Origin: Actinomyces wuliandei
Lineage (GTDB): Bacteria > Actinomycetota > Actinomycetes > Actinomycetales > Actinomycetaceae
Direction: 5' to 3'
NCBI RefSeq assembly: GCF_004010955.1
Contig: NZ_CP025227.1
Location: forward strand, 558,001 to 622,000
DNA length: 64,000 nt
Position numbers and translations under genes: made by a program. Under the pieces are notes generated by a model that worked only from the letters and a program-made list of their open reading frames with translations, searched no databases and was not told the origin of the DNA. Positions 37,344-46,443 of the stretch are shown here, piece after piece. Each line of letters begins with the position of its first letter. Positions within the stretch are counted from its first letter, which is position 1.

Positions 37344-38651
37344 CTAGGGGACCCACTGGATCTCCACGCTGCCCAGGGCCCAGACCCAGGACACCCAGAA
37401 CAGCTGGCCGACGAGGCCGGCCAGCAGGAGTGCCGCGCGTGCGCGCGTGGTACGTGCCCGTCGCGCCAGGGCCCAGGCCACGGGTGCCAGGGGCAGGAGG
37501 ACTCGTAGCACCGAGGACGTCGGGTCGAAGAAGGTCAGCAGGTAGAGGATGTAGCCCAGGCACCAGAACCAGGCTGCGGCCCCGAGGCGGCGCAGCGCGG
37601 GTGCGGTCAGGAGGAGGGCCGTGCCTGCCAGGACCAGGAGGAGGAACAGCCAGGACAGGTGGGCGCCCACCCACCATCCTGAGCGCGTCAGCCAGGGGAT
37701 GAAGGGGATGAGGTCTCCCTCGCGCCAGGCCGTCTCCGTGGCCGTGTAGGCGTCTGCCCGCCCGGTTGAGGCCCAGGCCAGGGCGGGCCAGGCCAGGGAG
37801 GCGGCGCAGGACAGCAGTGCCAGGAGCAGCAGGCTGTGCCGCGACAGGGCACTGTCACGGGGTCCCCCGCTCGGCAGGCTCAGGCTCCGTAGCGGGGTCC
37901 AGCCGTGAGAGCGTGCCACCTGCCACGCCCACCACAGGCCGAGGGCTGCTCCCAGGGGGACGCCCACAGGACGGGAGAAGGCGGCCAGGACGGCGAACGG
38001 TGCCGCTGCCAGTGCCCGCCCACGGTCTGCCAGACCGAGTGCCAGGGCAACCAGCAGCAGGGTCAGTGCCTCCGCGTAGGGGACCTGGAGGACGGGCGCA
38101 CAGGGGGAGCCCCACAGGAGCGCCACCGCCCACAACGACGCCCGGTTGCCCGTGCGCGGCGACAGCCACCAGTCCATGGCCAGGGCGGCTGCCGCAGAGG
38201 CGACGACGGAGACGAGCGCGGCACAGGTGTAGAAGGACCAGCCCGTCACCCAGGTCAGCCCGTGGGCCAGTGTGGGCAGCAACGGCATGAAGGCCCAGGC
38301 GTTCTGTGCCACGTCGCCCTGGGTATCCACAGGGAGGCTATGCGGGTAGCCCTCCCGGGCGATCCTCTCGTACCAGCCGGCGTCCCAGAAGGACATGTGC
38401 TCCCGCCACCCGGGGGCGGCCCCCGCCCAGGGTGTCGCAGGCGTGTCCTGTGCGGACAGCCTCAGGACGAGGAAGGTCAGGGCGGAGCAGGCCGCCCACA
38501 CCGCCAGGACCTGGGCGGGTCTGGGCAGGGTCAGCAGGCGGGCCGCGAGCCTGCTGCCTGCCGAGGGCGCGCCGGGGGCGGGGCCGGGCGGTACGGCGTC
38601 GGCAGCGTCGGCAGGGTCCTCATCCGTGCGGGAGCGGGTACATGACGTCAC
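37344..38651 (-). CDS. PIG-V/GT-C-type membrane mannosyltransferase-like protein
   Basis: The 435-residue integral membrane protein has about nine to ten helices and the features of PIG-V-like GT-C glycosyltransferases: an early outside loop with FWDAGWYERIAREGYP (the DxxxY acidic motif), and SRPVGVPLGAALGLWWAW. Such enzymes use polyprenyl-phosphate mannose to glycosylate lipids or wall polymers. The GTG at 38651 is 7 nt after a minus-strand TAGGGT and gives a leaderless start; longer reading frames extend into the purK gene on the other strand and are artefacts. Confidence 0.85.
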   Translation of the reverse strand: MTSCTRSRTDEDPADAADAVPPGPAPGAPSAGSRLAARLLTLPRPAQVLAVWAACSALTFLVLRLSAQDTPATPWAGAAPGWREHMSFWDAGWYERIAREGYPHSLPVDTQGDVAQNAWAFMPLLPTLAHGLTWVTGWSFYTCAALVSVVASAAAALAMDWWLSPRTGNRASLWAVALLWGSPCAPVLQVPYAEALTLLLVALALGLADRGRALAAAPFAVLAAFSRPVGVPLGAALGLWWAWQVARSHGWTPLRSLSLPSGGPRDSALSRHSLLLLALLSCAASLAWPALAWASTGRADAYTATETAWREGDLIPFIPWLTRSGWWVGAHLSWLFLLLVLAGTALLLTAPALRRLGAAAWFWCLGYILYLLTFFDPTSSVLRVLLPLAPVAWALARRARTTRARAALLLAGLVGQLFWVSWVWALGSVEIQWVP

Positions 38652-38658
38652 CAGGCAC

Positions 38659-38674
38659 ACCCTACGGGTAGCCT
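38659..38674. promoter_or_regulatory. Back-to-back leaderless -10 elements between the mannosyltransferase gene and purK
   Basis: On the minus strand TAGGGT occupies 38664-38659 and is followed by 7 nt and the GTG at 38651. On the plus strand TAGCCT occupies 38669-38674 and is followed by 7 nt and the GTG at 38682. Only 4 bp separate the two hexamers, so the upstream promoter contacts of each must lie in the other gene. Confidence 0.65.
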
Positions 38675-38681
38675 GTGGGGC

Positions 38682-40019
38682 GTGACCACACCTGTCGTAG
38701 CCGTTGTCGGGGGCGGGCAGCTGGCCCGCATGATGCAGGAGGAGGCCAGTGCCCTCGGTATCCACCTGCGGGTACTGGTCGAGTCCGGTGAGGGGTCTGC
38801 GGGCCAGGTCACTGTGGACGCCCCGGTTGGCGCGGCCGGTGACGGGGCCGCGCTGCGGCGGCTCGTCTCCGGTCATCGCGGCGAGGGAGCCGAGGACGCC
38901 TGCGGGGCCGGTGCGGGGCAGGCCGCCGACGTCCTCACCTTCGAGCACGAGCACCAGGACATCTCCCTCCTGGCATCCTTCCAGTCCGAGGGACTCAGCG
39001 TCCAGCCCTCGCCCCAGGCGCTTCTGCTGGCCCAGGACAAGCACGTGATGCGGCGGGCCGTGGCCAGGGCGGGGCTGCCGCAGCCAGCCTGGGCCGAGAT
39101 CGGGGCAGCGGCTGGCAGGACGGCACGCCGGGCGGGGCCGTCGTCGGCTGACAGTATGGCCGACAGGATGGCTGCTGACGTGTGCGCCTTCGCCGAGGTC
39201 CACGGGTGGCCGGTGGTGCTCAAGACTCCTCGTGGCGGCTACGACGGTCACGGCGTGCTGCTGGTCCATGACGCCGAGGCCCTGGAGGAAGGGCCTGCCC
39301 GCGACTGGCTGACAGCCGTGGCTGGCGACACCAGGTCCTCGGCGGGGGGCGGGGGCAGCCTTGGAGGAGGCGCGGTCACCAGCCTCCTGGTGGAGCAGGC
39401 GGTCCCGTTCTCCCGGGAGCTGGCCGTGCTAGTGGCCCGAAGCCCTCGGGGGCAGGTGGAGACCTGGCCGGTGGTCCAGACCGTCCAGGCCTCGGGCATG
39501 TGCGTGGAGGCGGTGGCTCCCGCTCCTGGGCTGGACCCCCTCGCTGCCGAGGAGGCGGAACGCATCGCGCGCACGGTGGCGGAGGAGTTCCAGGTTACCG
39601 GGGTGCTTGCCGTGGAGATGTTCTGCGTGGAGGAGCCGGGCGAGCCTGCACGCCTCTACGTCAACGAGCTGGCCACGCGTCCCCACAACTCCGGCCACTG
39701 GACGCAGGACGGTGCCGTGACCAGCCAGTTTGCCCAGCACCTGCGTGCCGTGCTCGACCTTCCCCTCGGGTCTGCCGCGCTCACGGCCCCGGCTACCGTC
39801 ATGGTCAACCTCGTCGGGGGGCCTCGACCTCCGGGGAGGCAGGCCCTGGCCCGGGCGCTGGCCCTGGAGCCTCGTGCCCGCGTCCACCTCTACGGCAAGA
39901 GCTGGCGGCCGGGTCGCAAGCTCGGGCACGTCAACCTCACGGTGGCCCCGCCCGAGACTCCGCAGGAGGCCCTGGAGCGGGCGCGTGAGGTCGTCGCCGT
40001 GCTACGTGGCGAGGCCTGA
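38682..40019 (+). CDS. purK: N5-carboxyaminoimidazole ribonucleotide synthase
   Basis: The 445-residue ATP-grasp enzyme uses ATP and bicarbonate on AIR in purine synthesis. It has VAVVGGGQLARMMQEEA, LTFEHEH, the ATP-grasp loop LKTPRGGYDGHGV, and the catalytic block VNELATRPHNSGHWT. Residues ~45-85 and ~150-180 contain Gly/Ala-rich insertions relative to compact PurK proteins, and the family length is nearer 380. It is followed by purE after 120 nt. Confidence 0.95.
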   Translation: MTTPVVAVVGGGQLARMMQEEASALGIHLRVLVESGEGSAGQVTVDAPVGAAGDGAALRRLVSGHRGEGAEDACGAGAGQAADVLTFEHEHQDISLLASFQSEGLSVQPSPQALLLAQDKHVMRRAVARAGLPQPAWAEIGAAAGRTARRAGPSSADSMADRMAADVCAFAEVHGWPVVLKTPRGGYDGHGVLLVHDAEALEEGPARDWLTAVAGDTRSSAGGGGSLGGGAVTSLLVEQAVPFSRELAVLVARSPRGQVETWPVVQTVQASGMCVEAVAPAPGLDPLAAEEAERIARTVAEEFQVTGVLAVEMFCVEEPGEPARLYVNELATRPHNSGHWTQDGAVTSQFAQHLRAVLDLPLGSAALTAPATVMVNLVGGPRPPGRQALARALALEPRARVHLYGKSWRPGRKLGHVNLTVAPPETPQEALERAREVVAVLRGEA

Positions 40020-40102
40020 TCGTCTCCTGGGGCTGCTCTCAGGGAAGCACACCTGGGCGGACCGAGGCCGCTACCGGGGTGCCGCAGCCTGGGCGCGGCC
40101 TG

Positions 40103-40108
40103 TAGTGT
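40103..40108 (+). promoter_or_regulatory. Candidate -10 element of purE
   Basis: TAGTGT at 40103-40108 would start transcription near 40115, ahead of the strong GGAGGGAAGG ribosome-binding site of purE, so purE may be transcribed independently of purK. Confidence 0.35.
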
Positions 40109-40139
40109 GGGGCCTGCCGCGTGAGGAGGGAAGGCAGAG

Positions 40140-40787
40140 ATGACAGGCACGACACCACAGGGCGCACAGGCGAGGGGCGGGCCGCAGGACGGCTCGGTAG
40201 GCTGCTCGCAGAGGGGCGCACCGGGCTCGTTGGCCGAGGAGCAGGCGTCGACAGCCGACCCGGTCACCGGAGCCGAGGCGCCGCTGGTCGGTGTCGTCAT
40301 GGGCTCGGACTCCGACTGGCCGGTCATGAGTGCTGCCGCGGAGGCTCTTGACGAGATGGGTGTCCCCTACGAGGCCGACGTCGTCTCCGCCCACCGGATG
40401 CCCGTCGACATGCTCGGCTACGGCCAGGACGCCGCAGGACGCGGACTGAGGGTCATCATTGCCGGAGCTGGGGGAGCGGCTCACCTTCCAGGAATGCTGG
40501 CGGCCGTCACCGAGCTGCCGGTCATCGGTGTGCCGGTCCCGCTTCGGCACCTGGACGGGCTGGACTCCCTGCTGTCGATCGTCCAGATGCCCGCTGGTGT
40601 GCCGGTGGCCACCGTGTCGGTGGGCGGAGCCCGCAACGCCGGGCTGCTCGCAGCCCGGATCCTGGGAGCGGGCGAGGGGCCACAGGCCCTGCGCCTGCGC
40701 GCGGCGACCCGGGACTACCAGGAGCGCATGAGGAACGAGGCCCGGGCCAAGGGCGCCTCCCTGCGGGAGCACAGGCTGTCCCGCTGA
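40140..40787 (+). CDS. purE: N5-carboxyaminoimidazole ribonucleotide mutase
   Basis: The class I PurE core starts at about residue 51: [17 protein letters not shown]. It continues with DVVSAHRMP (substrate-binding His) and [17 protein letters not shown]. The protein is 215 residues because the core is preceded by an unusual ~50-residue Gly/Ala/Gln-rich extension; the strong ribosome-binding site directly before the ATG at 40140 argues that the extension is translated. It works with the adjacent PurK. Confidence 0.94.
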   Translation: MTGTTPQGAQARGGPQDGSVGCSQRGAPGSLAEEQASTADPVTGAEAPLVGVVMGSDSDWPVMSAAAEALDEMGVPYEADVVSAHRMPVDMLGYGQDAAGRGLRVIIAGAGGAAHLPGMLAAVTELPVIGVPVPLRHLDGLDSLLSIVQMPAGVPVATVSVGGARNAGLLAARILGAGEGPQALRLRAATRDYQERMRNEARAKGASLREHRLSR

Positions 40788-40950
40788 CAGGTCTGCTGGC
40801 ACGAGGCCTACCTGCGTCCTGGTGGGCGACAGAGGCGGCCGCACCGCCGCCAGCGGACTGTCCCGGCAGTACTTGGTGGGGGTGGCCTCCGGGCATGACG
40901 GGGCGGTTCGGTCGTGCCCGCTGCCGGGGGTTACTGTGTAACATGCTGGC

Positions 40951-41940
40951 ATGAGCATTCTTGTTGCCGGTGGTGCCGGGTACATCGGTGCCCATGTCGT
41001 CCGACTTCTCCTTGAGCGTGGTGAGGACGTCGTCGTCGTGGACGACCTCTCCTACGGGACAGCGTCTCGGGTGGAGGGGGCGTCCCTGGTCACCCTGGAC
41101 GTCGCCGAGGGTAAGGCGGAGGATGCCTTGACTGACCTCATGTCCTCCCGGGGAGTGACCGCCGTCGTCCACTTCGCGGCTCGTAAGCAGGTGGGGGAGT
41201 CGGTGGAGCGCCCTGTCTGGTACTACCAGCAGAACGTCGGCGGCCTGGCCAACATGCTGGCCGCCATGGAGCGCTCGGGCGTGGGGCAGATGATCTTCTC
41301 CTCCTCGGCGGCGGTCTACGGGATGCCTCCGGTGGAGGTCGTGCCTGAGGAGACCGACTGCCATCCTATCAACCCCTACGGTGAGACCAAGCTTATCGGG
41401 GAGTGGATACTGGCTGACGCCCAGCGGGCCTGGGGGCTGTGCTGGGCAGGTCTGCGCTACTTCAACGTGGCTGGTGCGGGGTGGGAGGACCTGGGGGACA
41501 TGGCCACCCTCAACCTTATTCCCATGGTGCTGGAGCGGCTCGCCAAGGGGGACACCCCTAAGATCTTCGGCACGGACTACCCCACCCCTGACGGGACGTG
41601 CATCCGGGACTACATCCACGTGCAGGACCTTGCCGTCGCCCACGTCGCCGCGCTGGACTGTATGGCCAGCGGCAAGGAGATGCCCGAGCACGTCTTCAAC
41701 GTCGGGACGGGTCAGGGGTCCTCCGTGCGTGAGGTGGTGAGCAAGGTCATTGCTGCCACGGGCCTGGATGTCGTGCCTGAGGAGCTGGAGCGCCGCGCGG
41801 GAGACCCGCCCCAGCTCATCGGTAGCCCTGAGCGCATCAGGGCGATGCTTGGCTGGCGGGCCGAGCACGATCTTGACGACATCGTCGCCTCGTCCTTCGC
41901 CGCCTGGCAGGCGGACCCGGACCGCCCCCACTTCTCCTGA
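40951..41940 (+). CDS. galE: UDP-glucose 4-epimerase
   Basis: The 329-residue short-chain dehydrogenase-type epimerase has the NAD motif GGAGYIGAHV, the serine-containing SSSAAVYG, the catalytic YGETK, and a C-terminal LGWRAEHDLDDIV block. It interconverts UDP-glucose and UDP-galactose and could supply the glycan locus that follows. The ATG is 6 nt after TAACAT (40939-40944), predicting a leaderless message. Confidence 0.94.
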   Translation: MSILVAGGAGYIGAHVVRLLLERGEDVVVVDDLSYGTASRVEGASLVTLDVAEGKAEDALTDLMSSRGVTAVVHFAARKQVGESVERPVWYYQQNVGGLANMLAAMERSGVGQMIFSSSAAVYGMPPVEVVPEETDCHPINPYGETKLIGEWILADAQRAWGLCWAGLRYFNVAGAGWEDLGDMATLNLIPMVLERLAKGDTPKIFGTDYPTPDGTCIRDYIHVQDLAVAHVAALDCMASGKEMPEHVFNVGTGQGSSVREVVSKVIAATGLDVVPEELERRAGDPPQLIGSPERIRAMLGWRAEHDLDDIVASSFAAWQADPDRPHFS

Positions 41941-42078
41941 CCTCCTGGGCCTGCCTCCTGTCTTTCCTCCCGTCCTGGGGGGTGCGCTGCTGGTGGGAAG
42001 GCGTCCTCCTACCAGCACCAGCAGGCCGGAGCAGTGTCCCTCGTCTTCCTGGCTCAGCTCTGCCTGGTGGTGCCGCTG

Positions 42079-43551
42079 TCACGACTGGTTGAAGCTCTGC
42101 GAGGTCAGCTTGCCGTCACGCAGGGCTGTGAAGAACTCCGGCGCCGTCGTGTCCTGGAGGAGCACGGACTCACCGATGCCGCCAGGCGCGTAGGCCAGGT
42201 CTGCAATTGGCGGGGCACCCGTCATCTCCTCACCCGATGCGGATCGGAAGGTGAGGACCATCTGCCCCAGGTCCATCACTCCGGCCTCCTCCTCAACCGT
42301 GAGGACCTGCGTCCCGGAGCCCACCAGCGCGTCCTGCCGTGAGAAGCTCACCAAGGTCGAGGGGGATGCCGCCTTGCTCACCACTGCTGAGATGACCGCC
42401 CGCTGGCGCAGGCCGCGCCCGATGTCCCCGGTGGGGTCGGACTTGCGCATCCGCGCGTAGGCCAGGGCCTTGGCCCCGTCCACCTCCTGGCAGGTCCCGT
42501 GCGAGGTGTCCCAGACCAGGCCGGAGTCGGCGTCGTCAACGTCGTAGTCCATGCACACCTCGACTCCGCCGACCGCGTCCACCATCTGGGAGACCCCACC
42601 CATACCAACCTCGACGTAGTGGTCCACGGTCAGGCCGGACAGGGCCTCGACTGTTTGCACCAGCAGCTGGGGCCCCCCGAAGGAGTAGGCGGCGTTGATC
42701 TTGTTCCCGCCGTGGCCGGGGATCTCAGCGTAGGTGTCCCGGGGGAGGGTGGTCAGGCTGGCCTGCCCGTTGTCCGCCCTGTGGAGCAGCATGATCGAGT
42801 CGGCTCGCGATCCCTCGGTCCCGTCCTGGACCGCGCCGTCCGCCCTGGAGTCCGAGCCGACGACCAGCCAGGTCTCGCCGGGAGTGCCGCTCGCACCTGA
42901 GAGCGCCTCCACCCGCTGGAGACCGGAGGAGACCCCGTGCCACAGCCAGGCCACCCGGGCGCCCGCCAGGACGAGGAGGAGGACGAGGACGGCCGCGACC
43001 CACCGCAGAGGGCGACGACGTCTCCCCTTGGTGAGGCCTCCTTCCCGCAGCGGGTCAGCCTCGGAGGATACGGCACCTGCGACGCCGGTGCGCGTGCTGG
43101 TCGGCATCACCCGGGTGCCCGGGTCGCTGGAGGCGGCGCTGGTGGCCGCAGGGCGGTGTCCAGGTGCCGCTCCGGGGCGGGCCGGGCGGCTGGGAGCGTC
43201 ACTGGTCAGCGGGACAGCACCGGAGCCCGAACGTGCCCTGCTGCGGCTTGCGCCGGAAACGGCACTACCAGTGGCAGGGGTGGGACGCGGGCGACGAGGT
43301 TGGCGCCCCAGGGCGCTGCCTGCCTCGGACTCCGGTGCGCCGACGGGCCGAGCAGGGGAGGGCTGGGCCTGTGGTGCGCTGCTGGTCCCCGCCTCTTGCC
43401 TGAGGGAGCGCCTGGGGTGGGCGGAGGGGACGCCGGACTGGGCCTGCGGGGAGGCTCCGTCGTCACGGGCGCTTGCAGGCCGTGTCCGTCTGCGAGGCTG
43501 ACCGGAGCCGGGGGCAATGGACGGAGGCAAGGAGTCGTCGCTGGGAGTCAC
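42079..43551 (-). CDS. LCP (LytR-CpsA-Psr) family glycan-attachment protein, long N-terminus
   Basis: The 490-residue protein has a ~180-residue basic, Ser/Pro/Ala-rich cytoplasmic N-terminus, a single membrane helix (about residues 182-202) and an extracellular LCP domain with GSDSRADG, RADSIMLLH, the TTLPRDTYAEIPG block and YARMRKSDPTGDIGRGLRQ. LCP enzymes transfer wall polymers such as teichoic acids, capsule or glycoproteins' glycans from lipid carriers. It starts 15 nt after the next LCP gene on the same strand, so the two form an operon. Confidence 0.93.
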   Translation of the reverse strand: MTPSDDSLPPSIAPGSGQPRRRTRPASARDDGASPQAQSGVPSAHPRRSLRQEAGTSSAPQAQPSPARPVGAPESEAGSALGRQPRRPRPTPATGSAVSGASRSRARSGSGAVPLTSDAPSRPARPGAAPGHRPAATSAASSDPGTRVMPTSTRTGVAGAVSSEADPLREGGLTKGRRRRPLRWVAAVLVLLLVLAGARVAWLWHGVSSGLQRVEALSGASGTPGETWLVVGSDSRADGAVQDGTEGSRADSIMLLHRADNGQASLTTLPRDTYAEIPGHGGNKINAAYSFGGPQLLVQTVEALSGLTVDHYVEVGMGGVSQMVDAVGGVEVCMDYDVDDADSGLVWDTSHGTCQEVDGAKALAYARMRKSDPTGDIGRGLRQRAVISAVVSKAASPSTLVSFSRQDALVGSGTQVLTVEEEAGVMDLGQMVLTFRSASGEEMTGAPPIADLAYAPGGIGESVLLQDTTAPEFFTALRDGKLTSQSFNQS

Positions 43552-43566
43552 GCGGTCGATCCTGCC

Positions 43567-44859
43567 CTATCCGCACTGCTGCGCCTCGGAGGCGGCTGCT
43601 GCGGCCTGTGCCGACTGCGAGGGCTGGGCCTGGGCGTCCTGAGCCGGTGTGGCGGTCTGCGCGGGCGTGGCGGCGGAGCCCGCAGCGTCCTGCCCGTCCG
43701 TTCCGTCCGTGCTGCCAGCCGGTGTGGCGGTGCCATCATTCCCTGTTGTGTCCTCGGAGTCCTCAGAGGCGTCGGAGCCATCAGGCACCGGCTGGTCGTT
43801 GCGCAGCGCCTCCCAGACGTCGTCCGCCTCGTCGGTGGGGACCACACGGTTGGCGTCCCAGGAGGCCTCTGCGGTCGGCATCGCGACGAAGTTCATGTTG
43901 CCCATGCCGACCTGCTGGACGCTGGAGCCCAGTCCCGCCAGGGCGGTCAGACTCAGTCCCTTGGAGACAGTCAGGGCCTCCAGGACGCTGGTGGCGAAGT
44001 CGTAGAGCTCGTTGGCGCTGAGCAGGTTCTTGGACTGGGCCGCCCGCGCCATGGCACTCATGAGGTTCTGCTGACGGCTGATACGGGAGATGTCGGAGCC
44101 GTCCCCGACGCCGTGGCGCACGCGCGAGTACTGCAGGGCCGCGGCCCCGTCCAGGGTGTGGCAGCCCTTCGTCAGCTCCAGGCCGGTGTAGTCGGGGTCG
44201 GAGATCTCCTCCTCGACGTAGAGGTCGACTCCGCCTAGGGCGTCAACCATGGTGGACAGGCCGTCGAAGTCCACCACGACGAAGTCGTCGATGCGGATGT
44301 CGGTCAGCCCCTCCACGGTTCTCTGGGCGCAGGCAGCCCCTGAGACCACCGACCTGGAGTCGGTGCCGGTGCCCGCGCCGTTGGCGAAGGCGGAGTTGAA
44401 CTGCCCGTCGGTGACGGCCTGCGTGGTCTGACCGTCCAGGGTGGTGCAGGAAGGGATGTCCACCAGGGTGTCGCGGGGAATGGACACGACGTCGATACGG
44501 CTGCGGTCAGCGGAGATGTGCATGATCATCGCCGTGTCCGAGCGGGCGACGGCCACGTCCTCGCTGCCCTGGGAGTTGTCGACGTTGTTGTCGCCGGAGC
44601 GGGTGTCCGACCCCAGGACCAGGAGGTTGACGGCCCGGCCCTCGTAGCTGTCCGGGAGGTCGTCGCCGGGGCGGTCCTCACCCAGGATCCCGTCAGCGTC
44701 GAAGATGCTGATGCGCGACTGCAGGTCCTGCCAGGCGAAGCCGACTCCTGAGGCCAGGAACAGGACCACGGCCAGGAGGCACAGCATGACCCGGCGCGCC
44801 AGGTGGCGGCCGAGGTCCTTTGACGAGTGCCGCGCGTGCGGCAGGACGACCTTGGGCAC
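43567..44859 (-). CDS. LCP (LytR-CpsA-Psr) family glycan-attachment protein
   Basis: The 430-residue protein has one membrane helix near residues 24-42, then an LCP domain: VLGSDTRSG, ARSDTAMIMH, VVSIPRDTLVDIP, and HTLDGAAALQYSRVRHGVGDGSDISRISRQQNLM across the carrier-binding face. The last ~90 residues are a low-complexity Asp/Thr/Ala/Gln tail. The GTG at 44859 follows, at 6 nt, the consensus -10 TATGAT (minus strand, 44871-44866), so this is a strong leaderless start. Its promoter region is shared with the divergent glycosyltransferase gene. Confidence 0.94.
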   Translation of the reverse strand: MPKVVLPHARHSSKDLGRHLARRVMLCLLAVVLFLASGVGFAWQDLQSRISIFDADGILGEDRPGDDLPDSYEGRAVNLLVLGSDTRSGDNNVDNSQGSEDVAVARSDTAMIMHISADRSRIDVVSIPRDTLVDIPSCTTLDGQTTQAVTDGQFNSAFANGAGTGTDSRSVVSGAACAQRTVEGLTDIRIDDFVVVDFDGLSTMVDALGGVDLYVEEEISDPDYTGLELTKGCHTLDGAAALQYSRVRHGVGDGSDISRISRQQNLMSAMARAAQSKNLLSANELYDFATSVLEALTVSKGLSLTALAGLGSSVQQVGMGNMNFVAMPTAEASWDANRVVPTDEADDVWEALRNDQPVPDGSDASEDSEDTTGNDGTATPAGSTDGTDGQDAAGSAATPAQTATPAQDAQAQPSQSAQAAAAASEAQQCG

Positions 44860-44865
44860 AGTGCG

Positions 44866-44871
44866 ATCATA
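44866..44871 (-). promoter_or_regulatory. -10 element TATGAT of the LCP operon
   Basis: TATGAT read on the minus strand lies exactly 6 nt before the GTG start, so transcription should begin at or next to the start codon. This is the best -10 match among the leaderless starts of the window. Confidence 0.6.
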
Positions 44872-44977
44872 GGTGGACTCACGCTGCGCTTCTCCTCCTG
44901 AGGGAGGATCCCGGGGATGATCTTCGTCCGACCTCAGTGAGTCCTCTCACGGCTCCTGTGGCGTTAGGCTCCTGGCC

Positions 44978-45994
44978 GTGACCGCACCTGGAACCGCCCC
45001 CCAGCCCGCTCCGTCCCGCACCTCCGCCTCCTCGCCAGGCGGCGGGGCGGTCCGTGTCGTCACGGTCGCCTACAACCCCGGGGAGGAGCTGGACCGCTTC
45101 CTCACCTCCCTGCGCTCCGCGACCAGGCGGGAGGTCCTCACCGTCATCGCCGACAACGGTGAGGACCACGAGGTCGTCGAGGCTGCCGCCAGGACGCACG
45201 GGGCGCGGGTGGTGGGGGACGGGACCAACCGGGGCTACGGGGGCGGGGCCAACCTCGCGGCCGCCGACCTGACCGAGGACTGGGTCGTGGTGGCCAACCC
45301 GGACCTGGTCTGGAGGCCGGGCAGCCTGGACGCCCTGGTGGACGCCAGCCTGGCCAGCCCCCGCGCCGGGTGCCTGGGGCCGCGGATACTCAGTCCTGAC
45401 GGCACCGTCTACCCCTCGGGACGGGCGCTGCCCTCACTGGTGGGGGGCGCGGGGCACGCCCTTCTGGGCAGGCTCTGGCCCTCCAACCCGTTCTCCACGG
45501 CCTACCACAGCCAGCCGGATAGCCAGCCGGGTCATCAGGCTGGGCGCAGGTCCGGGGGTGGCGGTCGGACGGGGGGCGCCGACGCCGACAGGGGTGCCGC
45601 CCCGGGCGGCAGGGCGGCGGACAGGGAGCTGGCGGTCAGGGAGGTGGGCTGGCTCTCTGGTGCCTGCCTGCTGCTGCCCGCTGCGGCGTGGCGACGTCTG
45701 GGTGGCTTTGACGAGAGCTACTTCATGTTCTTTGAGGACGTCGACCTCGGGCGGCGTGTGAGCGCAGCCGGGTGGGTCAACCTTCAGGTGCTGGACTGTG
45801 AGGTGGTCCATGAGCAGGGCGCGAGCTGGAAGTCCCGGCCCGAGGCCATGATTCGTGCCCACCACGCGTCGGCCCGCCGCTACATGGCTGGGCGGTACGC
45901 GGCCCCCTGGCAGGCGCCGGTGAGGTGGGCCGTCACCGGTGGCCTGCGCCTGCGCGAGGAGGTTGTCGTGAGGCAGGCGAGGCGACGGCGCTAG
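44978..45994 (+). CDS. Family 2 glycosyltransferase (rhamnosyltransferase-like)
   Basis: The 338-residue GT-A enzyme has TVAYNPGEELDRFL, the DxD-like NPDLVWRPG, the metal/donor segment LGPRILSPDG, and MFFEDVDLGRRV, which is typical of WbbL-type rhamnosyltransferases. A ~50-residue Gly/Ser-rich insert near residues 175-215 splits the domain. WbbL-type enzymes build the rhamnose linker of wall glycans in actinobacteria; that role here is a guess. The GTG is 7 nt after TAGGCT (44965-44970). Confidence 0.88.
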   Translation: MTAPGTAPQPAPSRTSASSPGGGAVRVVTVAYNPGEELDRFLTSLRSATRREVLTVIADNGEDHEVVEAAARTHGARVVGDGTNRGYGGGANLAAADLTEDWVVVANPDLVWRPGSLDALVDASLASPRAGCLGPRILSPDGTVYPSGRALPSLVGGAGHALLGRLWPSNPFSTAYHSQPDSQPGHQAGRRSGGGGRTGGADADRGAAPGGRAADRELAVREVGWLSGACLLLPAAAWRRLGGFDESYFMFFEDVDLGRRVSAAGWVNLQVLDCEVVHEQGASWKSRPEAMIRAHHASARRYMAGRYAAPWQAPVRWAVTGGLRLREEVVVRQARRRR

Positions 45995-46015
45995 CCTCAG
46001 TACCTCAGTGGCGCC

Positions 46016-46414
46016 TCAGGTGCTGCGGGCCGGGCTCTCCGGCGCCACCCCGGGGCCGGTCGGGGAGGCGCCGGGCGGCTCCGGGGCCTGGTCCAGCGCG
46101 ATCCGGCGTGCCAGGCGGGTGATCTGCCTCTCCCTGGCGGCGTTGCGCCTGAAGGCCGACAGGACCTGGGCGAGAAAGGCTACGACCAGGGCGTAGAGCA
46201 GCAGGTCGGCGCCACGTCCAACCCCCACCATGTTTGCGACCCGGGTCATGAGGGACGGAGTGACGATCGCCACGACGGCGAACAGCACGAAGGCGAGTGT
46301 GACCAGGCGGCGGGCGGCCTGGTTCCTGGCGCCGCCAGGAGTGCGCAGCATCATCCAGCCGACGGCCGCCACGGCCAGGATGAGAAGGGACTGGATGATG
46401 ATCTGGGGGTACAT
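46016..46414 (-). CDS. DUF2304 family membrane protein
   Basis: The 132-residue protein has three membrane helices (about 5-22, 38-58, 68-88) followed by a basic, amphipathic segment SAFRRNAARERQITRLARRI, as in DUF2304. Proteins of this family are usually encoded next to DPM1-like glycosyltransferases and probably act with them at the membrane. Here the partner gene lies 29 nt upstream on the same strand. An AGAGGA site precedes the ATG. Confidence 0.85.
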   Translation of the reverse strand: MYPQIIIQSLLILAVAAVGWMMLRTPGGARNQAARRLVTLAFVLFAVVAIVTPSLMTRVANMVGVGRGADLLLYALVVAFLAQVLSAFRRNAARERQITRLARRIALDQAPEPPGASPTGPGVAPESPARST

Positions 46415-46443
46415 GGTGCCGCGTCCTCTGCAGGGTCAGGCGC

